From an uncultured bacterium (GTDB lineage Bacteria > Spirochaetota > UBA4802 > JAGODF01): 64,000 bases of DNA. A model generated the notes under the pieces. That model worked only from the letters and a program-made list of their open reading frames with translations. It made no database searches and had not been told where the DNA came from. The position numbers were made by a program, and so were the translations under genes. Shown in pieces: positions 9,997 to 19,310 of this stretch. The DNA lies in assembly GCA_937921485.1 (NCBI GenBank), contig CAKZSV010000024.1, positions 36,644 to 100,643 on the forward strand, given 5' to 3'. How positions within the stretch are numbered: position 1 is the first letter of the stretch; every line of letters starts with the position of its first letter.

Positions 9997-10601
9997 ATCA
10001 GGCGAACATGCGATGGGGCCTTACAAGGAAAAACAAGGTGGGACCTGTTGCAGAATTAATACGTAAGTGTTCTCCGAAAAGTCTAAAAGAATGGGAAGAA
10101 TTCTATCTTAAGAAAGCATATTCAAAAGAACATTTAGAACATTTAGGTAAAATTTTATTCATTAAAGTGACCGATGTTTGTAAAGCAGAAATTGAAAATA
10201 TTACTGAAAAAGATTGTATCGATTTTATTTACAATTTGGTAATACGTCGAACGTACGATGGCTATCAATCTGAAATTCAAACAATTTATGGTCAGCTTGA
10301 AAAATTATTGAATGTCGCAATAGAACCAGCACCTGATGAATGGGATCGTAAATATAACGTTGATTATTTCATTAGAGTCAATGACAAGTATATTGGTTTG
10401 CAAATAAAGCCAGCGGGGTATGAATATATTACACAAATTATTAATGAACGAGAACAACAAAAAAAGACTCATAAAAAATTCGCTGATAAATACGGTGGAA
10501 ATGTTTTTTACATTATTTCAATAACTGAAGGGAAAAATAAACGAATACACAATCTTGAAGTCGTTGATGAAATCAAGAAGGAGATGGAAAGATTGATGTA
10601 A
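9975..10601 (+). CDS. MjaI-family type II restriction endonuclease
   Basis: A 208-residue protein that closely follows the MjaI restriction endonuclease family as I remember it: an N-terminal WILNQANMRWGL and VGPVAELIR block, KSLKEWEEFY, then IYGQLEKLLN and PAPDEWDRKYNVDYF. The PD-(D/E)XK nuclease core is visible as VDYFIRV followed by YIGLQIKP, giving the Asp and the Gln-Ile-Lys pair of a metal-dependent double-strand cutter. MjaI cuts CTAG; specificity here is inferred from the family. It overlaps the methyltransferase and shares its AT-rich composition, so the two form one type II restriction-modification unit. Confidence 0.85.
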   Translation: MPKEWILNQANMRWGLTRKNKVGPVAELIRKCSPKSLKEWEEFYLKKAYSKEHLEHLGKILFIKVTDVCKAEIENITEKDCIDFIYNLVIRRTYDGYQSEIQTIYGQLEKLLNVAIEPAPDEWDRKYNVDYFIRVNDKYIGLQIKPAGYEYITQIINEREQQKKTHKKFADKYGGNVFYIISITEGKNKRIHNLEVVDEIKKEMERLM

Positions 10602-10904
10602 AAATTTTTGCAGCTGATATACGAGTGAAAATTACATCATGGATGTGCAAATAATTTTTTTCATCAGATAGTAGGATGTTATATATCAACAATAGTGCAA
10701 TAATGGCGTAAGGGATTTATTTGAATTTGCGAAAACTATTGATTTTATCATAGGTTATTTTAATAATACTATGATTATTTAATCTCATTTTATAATAATG
10801 AAATCTATATTAGCTTCTTAAAAAATATCTGTATTTGTTAAGCGTTATTCAAAGCCAGAATAAATATTAACACGATTTAGTATAAATTTTCGGGAGCAAT
10901 TGCG
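10602..10904. other. AT-rich intergenic region
   Basis: About 300 bp of AT-rich DNA between the restriction gene and the membrane AraC regulator. A TATAAT at 10791 could be a -10, but no matching -35 is present. I see no gene, repeat or strong terminator here. The composition continues that of the restriction-modification pair and may mark the edge of the acquired segment. Confidence 0.5.
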
Positions 10905-12440
10905 ATGAGATTGTCTTTATTCTTGATTTTCCTTGCATCAATACTCGTTTCCTGTTCCGGAAATGATGCCGGAGTAGAAATCAACCGCTGGTCGATTCTC
11001 TATAATCAGGAAGAGAATATTGCGCGGCTACCCCAAAGCGATGGCTGGCGGGAGGTGAAACTTCCGGCCATGTTTCAGCTTCCCTATCCCGCCAAACGAG
11101 ATTTTCAGTATGTGTGGTTTAAGGGTGAATTTGAAATTTCGGATGACCCTTCCCGGTATTACGGCATCATGCCGGGGAGGATTTATTTCACTGATTCATT
11201 CTATCTCAACGGCACTCTCATAGGAGAATATTCTCCGGTGCAAATAAACAATATGCACTATACCCGCGCGTACCGCATACCGGCAGGTCTTTTGCGAAAA
11301 GGCGCGAATGTCGTTCATGTGCGGGTGGGGTTATATGGAAAGGAATTCGGCGGCATACGGGGTAATGTGGAAGTTTTGCCGCAGAGAGAATTTTCTTTAA
11401 AAGTTGTAAAAAATGAGTTCTTTTTTCGCCAGCTTCCCATCGGCGTTGCGGTCTTTCTTCTGGGCCAGATGATGTTTCATCTTCTGTTTTTTGTATGGAG
11501 AAGAACTGAAAGGGCGAACCTTTATTCAGCATTGCTCTGCTTTTCATGGGTTTTATACATTCTTGCAATTTTTACGCCATATACGCCCTTCGGCCCCGAT
11601 GTGCGCATTATGTTTCTCTGGTCGTGCATTGCATTTGTGCCCATCATATTCATCATGCTCATCCAGGCATTCTACAAGGTATACCTTCCGGAGGTAAATC
11701 GCATCGCTATCCCCATTCTTCTTCTTCTCACGGTGGGAATTTATGCTGTTCCGGATACCACTTCTCCGTATTTTCCTGGGAGGACGCTTGGCGTTTTTAC
11801 GCTTTTTCTGGTGACACCTTTCCTTGGGTGGCTCATCTGGAGGGTTAATCGGATAAAGCCCAGAAAGACGGTGTTTATTTTTATTTTCTTCGGCATCTTC
11901 CCGGGGCTTTTCATCGTATGGGATGTTATCAACTATATGTGGATTTTTCACGAACCGCCAATTGTGCACACCTACACACTGCCGATTTTCATCATAGGCA
12001 TAATGATGCTCATCATCCAGGATGTGATAGAACGCGATACAAAACTGGAAGTGCTCTACAGCGAACTTTCGCGTCCCAGGGAGGAGGGAAGGAAAACTGT
12101 AGTGACTTCAGTGACTGAAGAAAAACTTGCGAGAGTGATTGAATTTTTAAAGGAAAATTACACCTCGGATATATCACGCGAGGGCCTTGCTGCGGCCATC
12201 GGCATGAGCGGCGATCACATGAGCAGGATGTTTAAGGCCTATACCGGCAAGAAAATTAATGATTATATTAATGAGTTGCGCGTGGAAGCGGCGGCCGAGA
12301 GGCTTCGGACTGGTGATGAAAAAATAATCGATATAGCTTTTTCGGTTGGCTTTGAAAGCCTGGCCACCTTCAACAGGGCGTTTTTGAAAGTGAAAGGAGT
12401 ATCTCCATCGAATTTTCGGAGAGACGGCGGTGCTTCTTAG
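10905..12440 (+). CDS. Membrane-bound AraC-type regulator: lipoprotein signal, DISM-like sensor, 7 TM, HTH
   Basis: A 511-residue one-component regulator. A lipoprotein-type signal ends in LVSC near residue 17. An extracytoplasmic beta-sandwich (about 25-165) follows, with the sugar-binding/DISM look of FKGEFEI, DSFYLNGTLIGEY and GANVVHVRVG. About seven hydrophobic segments (about 180-390) come next, then a short linker and a C-terminal AraC HTH (about 412-510, ending IDIAFSVGFESLATFNRAFLKVKGVSPSNFR). A ligand outside would be read directly by a DNA-binding domain held at the membrane, without a kinase. A second protein of the same architecture is at 29821. It converges with a phosphoesterase gene, overlapping it by 4 bp. 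The ligand is unknown. Confidence 0.85.
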   Translation: MRLSLFLIFLASILVSCSGNDAGVEINRWSILYNQEENIARLPQSDGWREVKLPAMFQLPYPAKRDFQYVWFKGEFEISDDPSRYYGIMPGRIYFTDSFYLNGTLIGEYSPVQINNMHYTRAYRIPAGLLRKGANVVHVRVGLYGKEFGGIRGNVEVLPQREFSLKVVKNEFFFRQLPIGVAVFLLGQMMFHLLFFVWRRTERANLYSALLCFSWVLYILAIFTPYTPFGPDVRIMFLWSCIAFVPIIFIMLIQAFYKVYLPEVNRIAIPILLLLTVGIYAVPDTTSPYFPGRTLGVFTLFLVTPFLGWLIWRVNRIKPRKTVFIFIFFGIFPGLFIVWDVINYMWIFHEPPIVHTYTLPIFIIGIMMLIIQDVIERDTKLEVLYSELSRPREEGRKTVVTSVTEEKLARVIEFLKENYTSDISREGLAAAIGMSGDHMSRMFKAYTGKKINDYINELRVEAAAERLRTGDEKIIDIAFSVGFESLATFNRAFLKVKGVSPSNFRRDGGAS

Positions 12441-13411
12441 TCTTTCTCTAATGTCGGTGGTGAGCCGTCCCATTCGAATGGTCTTCCAAGGGGCACCTCA
12501 ATTTCCAGCGAGCGTATGAATCTTCCTTTTTCATGATCACGCCTTTTGATGAGAGCTGTGTCTTTCCCTTTGATGAAATAAATCACATTCGATTCGATAT
12601 TATTGAACATGCTTTTTCGTATGGCGGAGACATTGATGAAAGTTGTGCCGCGGTATGCCGGCGGCGAGGTGTAGCGTTCCCATATAAAACCGGGAAGATG
12701 CGTATGTCCGCATATCCATAAGGCAACGCGGTTTTTCTTTAAAACCGAAGCGAACCGCTCGGAGCCGGCTATATTTCTGCTTGGAATCGGATATCCGAAA
12801 AGTCCGCTTTGCCTGAGATAGGCATGGGTGATGGTGATGATGATGCGGTCCTGGTTTTTCTCAACTTTGTTTTTCCACCATCTGAAGGTTGCGTCCGAAA
12901 TCTTCTGTGCGGGAAAACGGTCTTCGTCGGACATAAACAGCATGAGAATGTTGCCGGCTGTCACTGAATAATGCAATTTCTCGCCAATGTATTTTCTATA
13001 ATGCTTTTCATCCTTCATATCGTGGTTGCCGGCAATTTCAAACCAGTGTGGCACTTTTGATTTCGATTTCGCGGAAAGATACCAGATAAAATCGTCTTTC
13101 GATTCGCGGTGATGCACGATGTCACCGGCGACAATGGCCGCGGTAGCTTCGGGGATATTCTTGCCGAAATCTTCGATTGCTTTTTCAAGATGCCAGCGCT
13201 GGGCAGGATTTTTCGGCTGAATGTCTGAAAGCGCCCAGAGCACAAAGCGGTGGTTCCGGGGTGGCGGAGCCGGCGACGGCGGCATCGCTTCCTGTGCATT
13301 ACAGAGAGATGTGAAGTGATATGCGAAACAAATGATGACTGCTGAAATATATCCAATCAGCAGTATTCGGCTGAAAGAAGTCATTGCGTGCGAAAGTGTG
13401 TTTTTGTCCAT
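12437..13411 (-). CDS. Calcineurin-like metallophosphoesterase, exported
   Basis: A 324-residue protein with an N-terminal membrane segment or signal peptide (about 10-32). A metallophosphoesterase domain follows, with the metal-binding signatures in order: LSDIQ, then AGDIVHH, then AGNHDM, then THAYL, then CGHTH. These would coordinate a dinuclear metal centre and hydrolyse a phosphomonoester or diester in the envelope. The substrate is unknown. The ATG at 13411 is chosen because GAGG lies 7 nt before it; a start at 13435 is possible but has no ribosome binding site. The 3' end overlaps the convergent AraC-type gene. Confidence 0.88.
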   Translation of the reverse strand: MDKNTLSHAMTSFSRILLIGYISAVIICFAYHFTSLCNAQEAMPPSPAPPPRNHRFVLWALSDIQPKNPAQRWHLEKAIEDFGKNIPEATAAIVAGDIVHHRESKDDFIWYLSAKSKSKVPHWFEIAGNHDMKDEKHYRKYIGEKLHYSVTAGNILMLFMSDEDRFPAQKISDATFRWWKNKVEKNQDRIIITITHAYLRQSGLFGYPIPSRNIAGSERFASVLKKNRVALWICGHTHLPGFIWERYTSPPAYRGTTFINVSAIRKSMFNNIESNVIYFIKGKDTALIKRRDHEKGRFIRSLEIEVPLGRPFEWDGSPPTLEKD

Positions 13412-13644
13412 GAGCAATCCTCGAAAAAATTTCAACAGAGGTCAAGAATATTATATCAAAGTTTTAATTATGAAAAAATTTAATGATTAAAATTTTTTTC
13501 TGAAAAACAAAAAAACAATTGCAATATTGGGTTGTTGCTATTATTCATCCATAAGATTCAGAAAATACCTGTATCTGGTCGACAAAGCGCGGTTCGTCAA
13601 TCAGCATCAGATATTCAAACTATAATAAATATACGGAGGATAAT

Positions 13645-14781
13645 ATGTCGCAGTTGAAAGCATGTATTGCCGCATTTGTCGCGATTATCATTATTTCATG
13701 CGGTCCTGCATCACAGACCAGGCCTACGTCGTACCCGTCAAAGGCGCCCTCTTCTTCAGGCGCGTATGCCTACAATGTCAATCCATTAAAGAATCTGCTT
13801 TCAATCGATATGATGGCCGGTGATTTCCGCGAAGGGCTTGCGTGGGTTCATGTGGGCAACCGTGAAGGCTATATCGACCGAACAGGAAAATTCGCCATTC
13901 AGCCGCAATATGAAATGGCCAGCGATTTTTATGAAGGGCTTGCGTGGGTCAAAGTCGGCGGACGCTACGGCTATATTAATAAAAAAGGCGAAATGGTGAT
14001 CCAGCCGCAATTCGAGCAGGCATTTAACTTCAACCAGGGGCTGGCGACCATACGCGTGGGTAATCGCTATGGGTATATTGACCGTACCGGCAAGATTGTC
14101 ATCAATACCGTCTTTAAAAGCTGCGGCATATTCTCAGAAGGATATGCCTGGGTGCGGAATGAAAGCGATCTGGAAGGGTATATCGACAAGAAAGGCGCGT
14201 TCGCGATTATCCCTCAATATCAGCTCTGCGGGGACTTCAGCGAAGGGCTCGCCTGGGTTGGTGTGGGCAATCGATACGGGTATATCAATAAAGCAGGCCA
14301 GTACGTAATCAATCCTCAGTATGTCGGATGCGGAAAATTCATGGAAGGTCTCGCGCGATTCAGGGATGCGAGCGGATCCGAAGGTGTCATCAATAAAAAG
14401 GGCGAAGTGGTGCTTTCCCCGCGCTGGCGTGCGTTAGGTGATTTTTATGAAGGGCTGAATTGGGCCATCGATTTCAATGGCCTCATTGGTTTCATCGACA
14501 AAACCGGCGCCTATAAAGTGCAGCCGAAATATAACTGGACAGGAAATTATTCCGGCGGCATTGCGCGCGTGTGTTATGGCGGTTCGGTGAATAATGTTAC
14601 CAAAAGAGTCGTCGGGGGCCGCTGGGGATTCATCGATAAAAACGGCATGACGATCCTTGAGCATAATTATGATGATGCGTGCGATTTCAAGGAAGGGTTT
14701 GCCCGCGTGGTCAAAGGGGACGAGTGGGGTTTTATTGACCGCAACGGCAATTTTATTTTTAAATCAAGCGAGTGGAATTAA
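13645..14781 (+). CDS. WG-repeat lipoprotein
   Basis: A 378-residue predicted lipoprotein with lipobox IIISC near residue 19, a short Ser/Pro-rich spacer (about 20-45) and then nine WG-type repeats of about 35 residues. Each has the pattern F-x-EGLAWV, then GYID+xGK, then a hydrophobic strand and PQY. The eighth repeat has an insertion. Such repeats form a beta-rich surface used for binding partners. The actual ligand is unknown, and families of these proteins are often multi-copy. CGGAGG precedes the ATG. It has its own terminator, so it is a single-gene unit on the outer surface or in the periplasm. Confidence 0.88.
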   Translation: MSQLKACIAAFVAIIIISCGPASQTRPTSYPSKAPSSSGAYAYNVNPLKNLLSIDMMAGDFREGLAWVHVGNREGYIDRTGKFAIQPQYEMASDFYEGLAWVKVGGRYGYINKKGEMVIQPQFEQAFNFNQGLATIRVGNRYGYIDRTGKIVINTVFKSCGIFSEGYAWVRNESDLEGYIDKKGAFAIIPQYQLCGDFSEGLAWVGVGNRYGYINKAGQYVINPQYVGCGKFMEGLARFRDASGSEGVINKKGEVVLSPRWRALGDFYEGLNWAIDFNGLIGFIDKTGAYKVQPKYNWTGNYSGGIARVCYGGSVNNVTKRVVGGRWGFIDKNGMTILEHNYDDACDFKEGFARVVKGDEWGFIDRNGNFIFKSSEWN

Positions 14782-14833
14782 CGCGTCGAAATTGCTCCGC
14801 TCATAGCTGATTATCAGAATGACGAGAGGGGAG

Positions 14834-14866
14834 AAGAGCTTTCCGTATAAGCGGAAAGCTCTTTTG
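14834..14866 (+). terminator. Rho-independent terminator after the WG-repeat gene
   Basis: A 12-bp stem, AAGAGCTTTCCG paired with CGGAAAGCTCTT around a 6-nt loop, is followed by a short T run. Confidence 0.85.
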
Positions 14867-14941
14867 TATTTATGATTTTTGGAAAACCGGCTGTTTGTAA
14901 TTTCGAAAGAAAACGCTATTGATTAATCCGCAGAAAAAAAG

Positions 14942-15007
14942 TTGACATTTCTTTTGTCTCCCCACTATGAAGAAAAACTTTTTGAAAATATCAGAATGTG
15001 CTATACT
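14942..15007 (+). promoter_or_regulatory. Promoter region of the ilvBNC operon
   Basis: Two candidates. A TTGACA -35 (14942-14947) is followed after 17-18 bp by CTATGA/TATGAA. An extended -10, TGCTATACT, lies at 14999-15007 and would give a leader of about 80 nt before the GTG start of ilvB. I could not identify a leader peptide rich in branched-chain codons, so attenuation is not supported. Confidence 0.55.
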
Positions 15008-15094
15008 GTACCTTCAATCGCGTTATGTTAAAAAGCAATTTTACGCGTCTCTAAAAAATAGAGTTCGCATGTATGCAAGACAGGAGAGCCTTTC

Positions 15095-16774
15095 GTGAAA
15101 AAAACCGGTGCTGAAATAATTGTCGAATGCCTCAAGCGGGAGGGCGTTGAAATCATGTTCGGATATCCCGGCGGCGTGGTGATTCCGATATTTCATCATC
15201 TTTTCAACGCGCCGTTCAAATTCATCCTTTCGCGCCATGAGCAGGGTGCGGTGCATGCGGCCGACGGCTATGCTCGGGCTTCGGGCAGGGTCGGCGTGGT
15301 GATTGCAACCTCCGGCCCTGGAGCGACCAATCTGGTGACGGGCATCGCCACCGCAAACATGGATTCCATTCCTCTGGTCGTCATCACCGGACAGGTATCG
15401 CGCGAAATGATCGGCAACGACGCCTTTCAGGAAGCGGATGTAACCGGCATCACGCGTCCTATTACCAAGCACAATTATCTCGTGCAGGATATCGACGATC
15501 TCGCGCGCATCATCCGGGAAGCCTTTTATATCGCTTCTACGGGAAGGCCGGGGCCAGTTGTCATCGATGTTCCTGTCGATATTTCACGTGGTGAAACAAA
15601 GTTTCATTATCCCGAATCGGTTTCCATCCGAAGCTATAAGCCCGTCACTGAAGGGCATCCACGACAGATTGAAAAAGCCTGTAAGCTTATAGAAAATGCC
15701 AAACGGCCGATTGTGTATGCCGGTGGTGGCGTAATTCTTTCCGGTGCCTCGGAAGAATTGCGAACGTTTGTGAAAAAAACTGGAATTCCCATTACCACGA
15801 CTCTCATGGGGCTTGGCGCATATCCTGAAACGGATCCGCTGTCTTTGAAAATGCTCGGCATGCACGGAACTTATTATGCAAATCATGCGGTGAATGAGTG
15901 CGATCTTTTAATCGCTATCGGAGCTCGCTTTGACGACCGCGTGACTGGAAAGGTGGCGGAGTTTGCTCCGCATGCGCAGGTGATACACATCGACATAGAC
16001 CCTTCCTCGGTGCAGAAAAGCGTTCGGGTTGACGTGCCCATCGTCGGCGATTGCAAAAATGTCCTTACGCAATTAAATAATATTGTCAAAGCCCCATCAA
16101 TTAAAGAGTGGGTTGATCACGTGATGCGCATGAAGCAGGAGCATCCTCTCAGATACAAAGACAGCGACCGCGTGATTAAGCCGCAGTATGTGGTCGAAAA
16201 AATCGATGAGCTTACAAAAGGCAAGGCAATAATTTGCACCGAGGTGGGGCAGAACCAGATGTGGGCCGCGCAGTTCTACGATTTCACCGAACCGAGAACG
16301 TTCATCTCTTCAGGCGGCCTTGGCACCATGGGCTACGGTTTTCCCGCGGCAATCGGAGCGCAGTTTGCCAGGCCCGATAAAAGAGTGATCGATATCGCCG
16401 GTGACGGCTCAATTCAGATGAACATACAGGAACTCATTGTCGCCGTCCAGCACCGCCTTCCCATCATCGTGGCAATTTTGAATAATGGATTTCTGGGAAT
16501 GGTTCGCCAGTGGCAGGAGTTGTTCTGGGAAAAAAGGTATTCGCATACCTGCATCAATTGCCAGCCCGATTTTGTGAAGCTCGCGGAAGCGTATGGTGCG
16601 GCGGGAATGCGGGTCGAAAAAAAAGAAGAGGTGGAAAGCGCCATCCAAAAGGCTTTATCGATTACCGATAGGCCGATCATCATCGATTTCCGCGTGGACA
16701 GGGAAGAAAACGTGTATCCAATCATCCCTGCGGGCAAGACAATCAAAGAAATGATTACGTCGGAGCTGATATGA
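15095..16774 (+). CDS. ilvB: Acetolactate synthase large (catalytic) subunit
   Basis: A 559-residue thiamine diphosphate enzyme that condenses pyruvate with pyruvate or 2-oxobutyrate, the first shared step to valine, leucine and isoleucine. The catalytic Glu lies in [20 protein letters not shown] (about 44-63). The central FAD-type domain covers about 190-340, and the TPP-binding motif [15 protein letters not shown] is near residue 430 with the NNG of the same loop. The start is GTG at 15095, with AGGAGAG upstream. It overlaps ilvN as ATGA, so the catalytic and regulatory subunits are coupled. Full length. Confidence 0.97.
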   Translation: MKKTGAEIIVECLKREGVEIMFGYPGGVVIPIFHHLFNAPFKFILSRHEQGAVHAADGYARASGRVGVVIATSGPGATNLVTGIATANMDSIPLVVITGQVSREMIGNDAFQEADVTGITRPITKHNYLVQDIDDLARIIREAFYIASTGRPGPVVIDVPVDISRGETKFHYPESVSIRSYKPVTEGHPRQIEKACKLIENAKRPIVYAGGGVILSGASEELRTFVKKTGIPITTTLMGLGAYPETDPLSLKMLGMHGTYYANHAVNECDLLIAIGARFDDRVTGKVAEFAPHAQVIHIDIDPSSVQKSVRVDVPIVGDCKNVLTQLNNIVKAPSIKEWVDHVMRMKQEHPLRYKDSDRVIKPQYVVEKIDELTKGKAIICTEVGQNQMWAAQFYDFTEPRTFISSGGLGTMGYGFPAAIGAQFARPDKRVIDIAGDGSIQMNIQELIVAVQHRLPIIVAILNNGFLGMVRQWQELFWEKRYSHTCINCQPDFVKLAEAYGAAGMRVEKKEEVESAIQKALSITDRPIIIDFRVDREENVYPIIPAGKTIKEMITSELI

Positions 16775-17247
16775 AAGAACATGTGATTTCGGTGAAGGTG
16801 GAAAACCGTTCAGGGGTACTGGCGCGCGTGGCGGGGCTTTTTTCCGCGCGTGGCTACAACATCGATTCCCTCGCCGTCAGCGAGACTGAACAGCCCGATG
16901 TTTCGGTAATGACCATCGTGGTGAAAGGGGACGACCGGGTGATCGAACAGGTGAAAAAACAGCTCAACAAGCTTATTGATGTAATTAAGGTGAGCGATCA
17001 GATACCGGCGGAATCGGTGCAGAGGGAGCTGGTGCTGGTGAAAATACTCGCAAATCCTGTCAAGCGTCCGGAAATATATCAACTCGCGGAAATATTCCGC
17101 TCTGAGATTGTCGCAATCTCAAAACGGACCATCACCATTGAGGCCACGGGAGAGCCTGAGCGCATCGATAATTTCATTGAACTGATTCGCCCCTACGGCA
17201 TCAAAGAACTTATCCGCACCGGAAGGGTATCGCTTTCGAAAGAGTGA
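16771..17247 (+). CDS. ilvN: Acetolactate synthase small (regulatory) subunit
   Basis: A 158-residue protein with an N-terminal ACT domain ([29 protein letters not shown], quoted by its ends: [11 protein letters not shown] and ARGYNIDSL) and a C-terminal ALS-specific half. It binds IlvB, raises its activity and confers valine feedback inhibition in known homologues. The ACT glycine in RGYN is present. The start overlaps the ilvB stop by 4 bp. About 77 bp separate it from ilvC; a TTGACA at 17257 in that gap may give ilvC an additional internal promoter, but the -10 match is poor. Confidence 0.95.
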   Translation: MKEHVISVKVENRSGVLARVAGLFSARGYNIDSLAVSETEQPDVSVMTIVVKGDDRVIEQVKKQLNKLIDVIKVSDQIPAESVQRELVLVKILANPVKRPEIYQLAEIFRSEIVAISKRTITIEATGEPERIDNFIELIRPYGIKELIRTGRVSLSKE

Positions 17248-17324
17248 CGAAAGTATTTGACAATATCATTACATGCTGTTTATCTGCCGCAAACCTTTCT
17301 TTATAGATAATCGGAGGATGTACT

Positions 17325-18320
17325 ATGGCAAAGATGTATTACGACAACGATGCGGACTTGAAAGTGTTAGCCTCGAAAACCATCGCGGTGATTGGCTATG
17401 GAAGCCAGGGGCATGCTCAGGCGCAGAATTTGCGCGAAAGCGGCCTCAATGTTATTGTATCCGAACTGCCCGGAACGGACAATTACGCGCTTGCGAAGTC
17501 GCACAACTTTTCACCTGTAACCGCACGCGAAGCGGCAGAAAAGGCCGACATCATACAAATTTTAGCGCAGGATCACGTACAGGCGAAGCTCTATGAATCC
17601 GATGTGAAGCCCTTCATGAAATCGGGCAAAACCCTTGTGTTTTCCCACGGCTTCAATATCCATTTCGGTCAGATTGTCCCACCGAAGGACATCGATGTGA
17701 TAATGGTGGCGCCGAAAGGCCCCGGGCATCTGGTGCGCAGCGAATACGTCAGGGGCGGCGGCGTTCCGTGTCTGATTGCGGTGTACAATGATGCGTCCGG
17801 CAAGGCGAAGGAAACCGCGCTTGCGTATGCGAAAGGCATTGGCGCAACCCGCGCGGGTGTTATTGAAACTACTTTCAAAGAGGAAACAGAAACCGACCTT
17901 TTCGGCGAACAATGCGTGCTCTGCGGAGGGGTATCGGAACTGGTAAAAGCGGGATTCGATACGCTGGTGGAAGCGGGATACCAGCCTGAGATTGCGTATT
18001 TTGAATGCCTGCACGAACTCAAACTCATCGTGGATCTTTTCTATCAGGGCGGCATCAATTACATGCGCTATTCGGTTTCCGATACAGCCGAATACGGCGA
18101 TTATACCGTCGGGAAGAGAATTATCAACGAAGAAACGCGCAAAGAAATGAAAAAAGTGCTTTCCGAAGTGCAGGATGGCTCGTTCGCGCGCAACTGGATT
18201 TTGGAGAATATGGCGGGAAGGCCGTACTTCAATGCCCAAAAACGCATCCAGGCGGAACATCTCATTGAGCGCGTCGGAAAAGAGCTTCGCAAGATGATGA
18301 AGTGGATTGACGCGAAGTAA
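17325..18320 (+). CDS. ilvC: Ketol-acid reductoisomerase, class I
   Basis: A 331-residue enzyme that isomerises and reduces acetolactate to dihydroxy-isovalerate using Mg2+ and a nicotinamide cofactor. The Rossmann motif [13 protein letters not shown] is near residue 24 and the metal-binding acids lie in the FGEQ and [11 protein letters not shown] segments. The loop after strand beta-2 reads VSELPGTDN, where NADPH-type enzymes usually have VGLRPGSKS. The Arg is replaced by Leu, the Ser by Asp, and a Glu is present. This loss of phosphate-binding residues suggests preference for NADH (inference). GGAGG precedes the ATG. Third gene of the ilv operon. Confidence 0.96.
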   Translation: MAKMYYDNDADLKVLASKTIAVIGYGSQGHAQAQNLRESGLNVIVSELPGTDNYALAKSHNFSPVTAREAAEKADIIQILAQDHVQAKLYESDVKPFMKSGKTLVFSHGFNIHFGQIVPPKDIDVIMVAPKGPGHLVRSEYVRGGGVPCLIAVYNDASGKAKETALAYAKGIGATRAGVIETTFKEETETDLFGEQCVLCGGVSELVKAGFDTLVEAGYQPEIAYFECLHELKLIVDLFYQGGINYMRYSVSDTAEYGDYTVGKRIINEETRKEMKKVLSEVQDGSFARNWILENMAGRPYFNAQKRIQAEHLIERVGKELRKMMKWIDAK

Positions 18321-18387
18321 GCGAATTGTATAAAACGGAATACTGGAAAAGCGGGTGCGTGCATCTGCTTTTTTTTTGGCGCGAGAA

Positions 18388-18695
18388 ATGTGCCTGGCAT
18401 TGAGATATCTGGTAGTCGAAATAGCTGAAGCAATGGCGAATATACTTCAGCATATTCTTGCAAAGGAATTTGGGATTGCTGTTAAAGGGTATGTGGATAC
18501 GATAAAAAAAAGCATTTGAAAAAAAAAATAATTTCAGAAATGGTATTTAAAAATTTAAAGCCTTTTTTTGATTTCAGAAATTCACTTATCCATCGCTATT
18601 GGATAGCAGATGATGCCATATTCATAAATAACTTGTCGGAAGGTAAAGGTGATTTTCTGGTTTTTTGCGATGAAATAGAGAAAAAAGTACTATAA
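18388..18695 (+). pseudogene. hepT (HEPN ribonuclease toxin) remnant with poly-A frameshift
   Basis: Translation from 18388 gives MCLALRYLVVEIAEA, then HILAKEFGIAVKGYVDTIKK. After a slip within A runs around 18500-18530 it continues in another frame with KIISE and KLPFF-like residues, then FRNSLIHRYW, ending at TAA 18693-18695. RNSLIHRY fits the RX4HXY catalytic motif of HepT-type HEPN ribonucleases, and the order of the surrounding segments fits that family (DUF86). The first 40 or so residues are missing and no MntA partner is visible. It is probably dead, though the A runs could also allow slippage. It lies directly downstream of ilvC and next to an IS21 remnant. Confidence 0.65.
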
Positions 18696-18754
18696 AATTA
18701 AAATATTTTTAACGGTTGTGAAATTTATGAATTTCAACTGATTTAGGGACATGC

Positions 18755-19125
18755 TCAAGATGAGGTCTTTTCCCGCGGCTTGTCTGGGCGTTTCGGAAAG
18801 ATCGCCAGGCCGTAGTGGCGGGCAAAGTCGATGAACATCTTCCCCCCACATTGTGGTCAATGTGCATCGATAACTCCTGCTGATGTGCCCACTGCACCGA
18901 AAGACCGCATGCCTCCTTGAGACGTAAAATTTCACGTAACTTATTCATGGTAACCTTCCTTTTGCTCATATGCATATCTCCCCATAATGGTGATGCATGA
19001 GAGATATGGTATGTGCCCTTGAAAAGCTACTAAAATGTGGCAGGTTTCCTCCGGAACAGGCGGCAGTCCCCTCCCGGAACGGGTGGCAGGTTTACGCCGG
19101 AATCAGTGGCACCTTCTGAAACATT
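18755..19125 (-). mobile_element. IS21-family remnant (istA fragments and end repeats)
   Basis: On the reverse strand a reading frame from 18975/18948 begins MNKLREILRLKEACGLS, the usual start of IS21 IstA transposases. A second fragment, 18838-18755, reads MFIDFARHYGLAIF then PKRPDKPREK, which matches the IstA segment around YGVAVLPARPRKPRDKAK. Most of the catalytic domain between them is deleted. Upstream (19037-19115) lie three to four imperfect direct repeats of about 23 bp with the core GTGGCAGGTTT and CCGGAA, the kind of sub-terminal repeats found at IS21 ends. The element is long dead; istB is absent. Confidence 0.65.
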
Positions 19126-19310
19126 ATCCCGCTTGATGCTTTCATGTACCGCTTGAAATTTAAATTGTGCCGAATACTTCTTAGTCTTACGTAACATAAT
19201 CTTGCCTCATTTTCACTTTTTTTGTCATATCTCACGTAAACTTTAGTATCCTGAGCTGGTACAAGCACCATTTCATCCCTCAACGCCGGCACATTGTGCG
19301 CTAAGACGCA

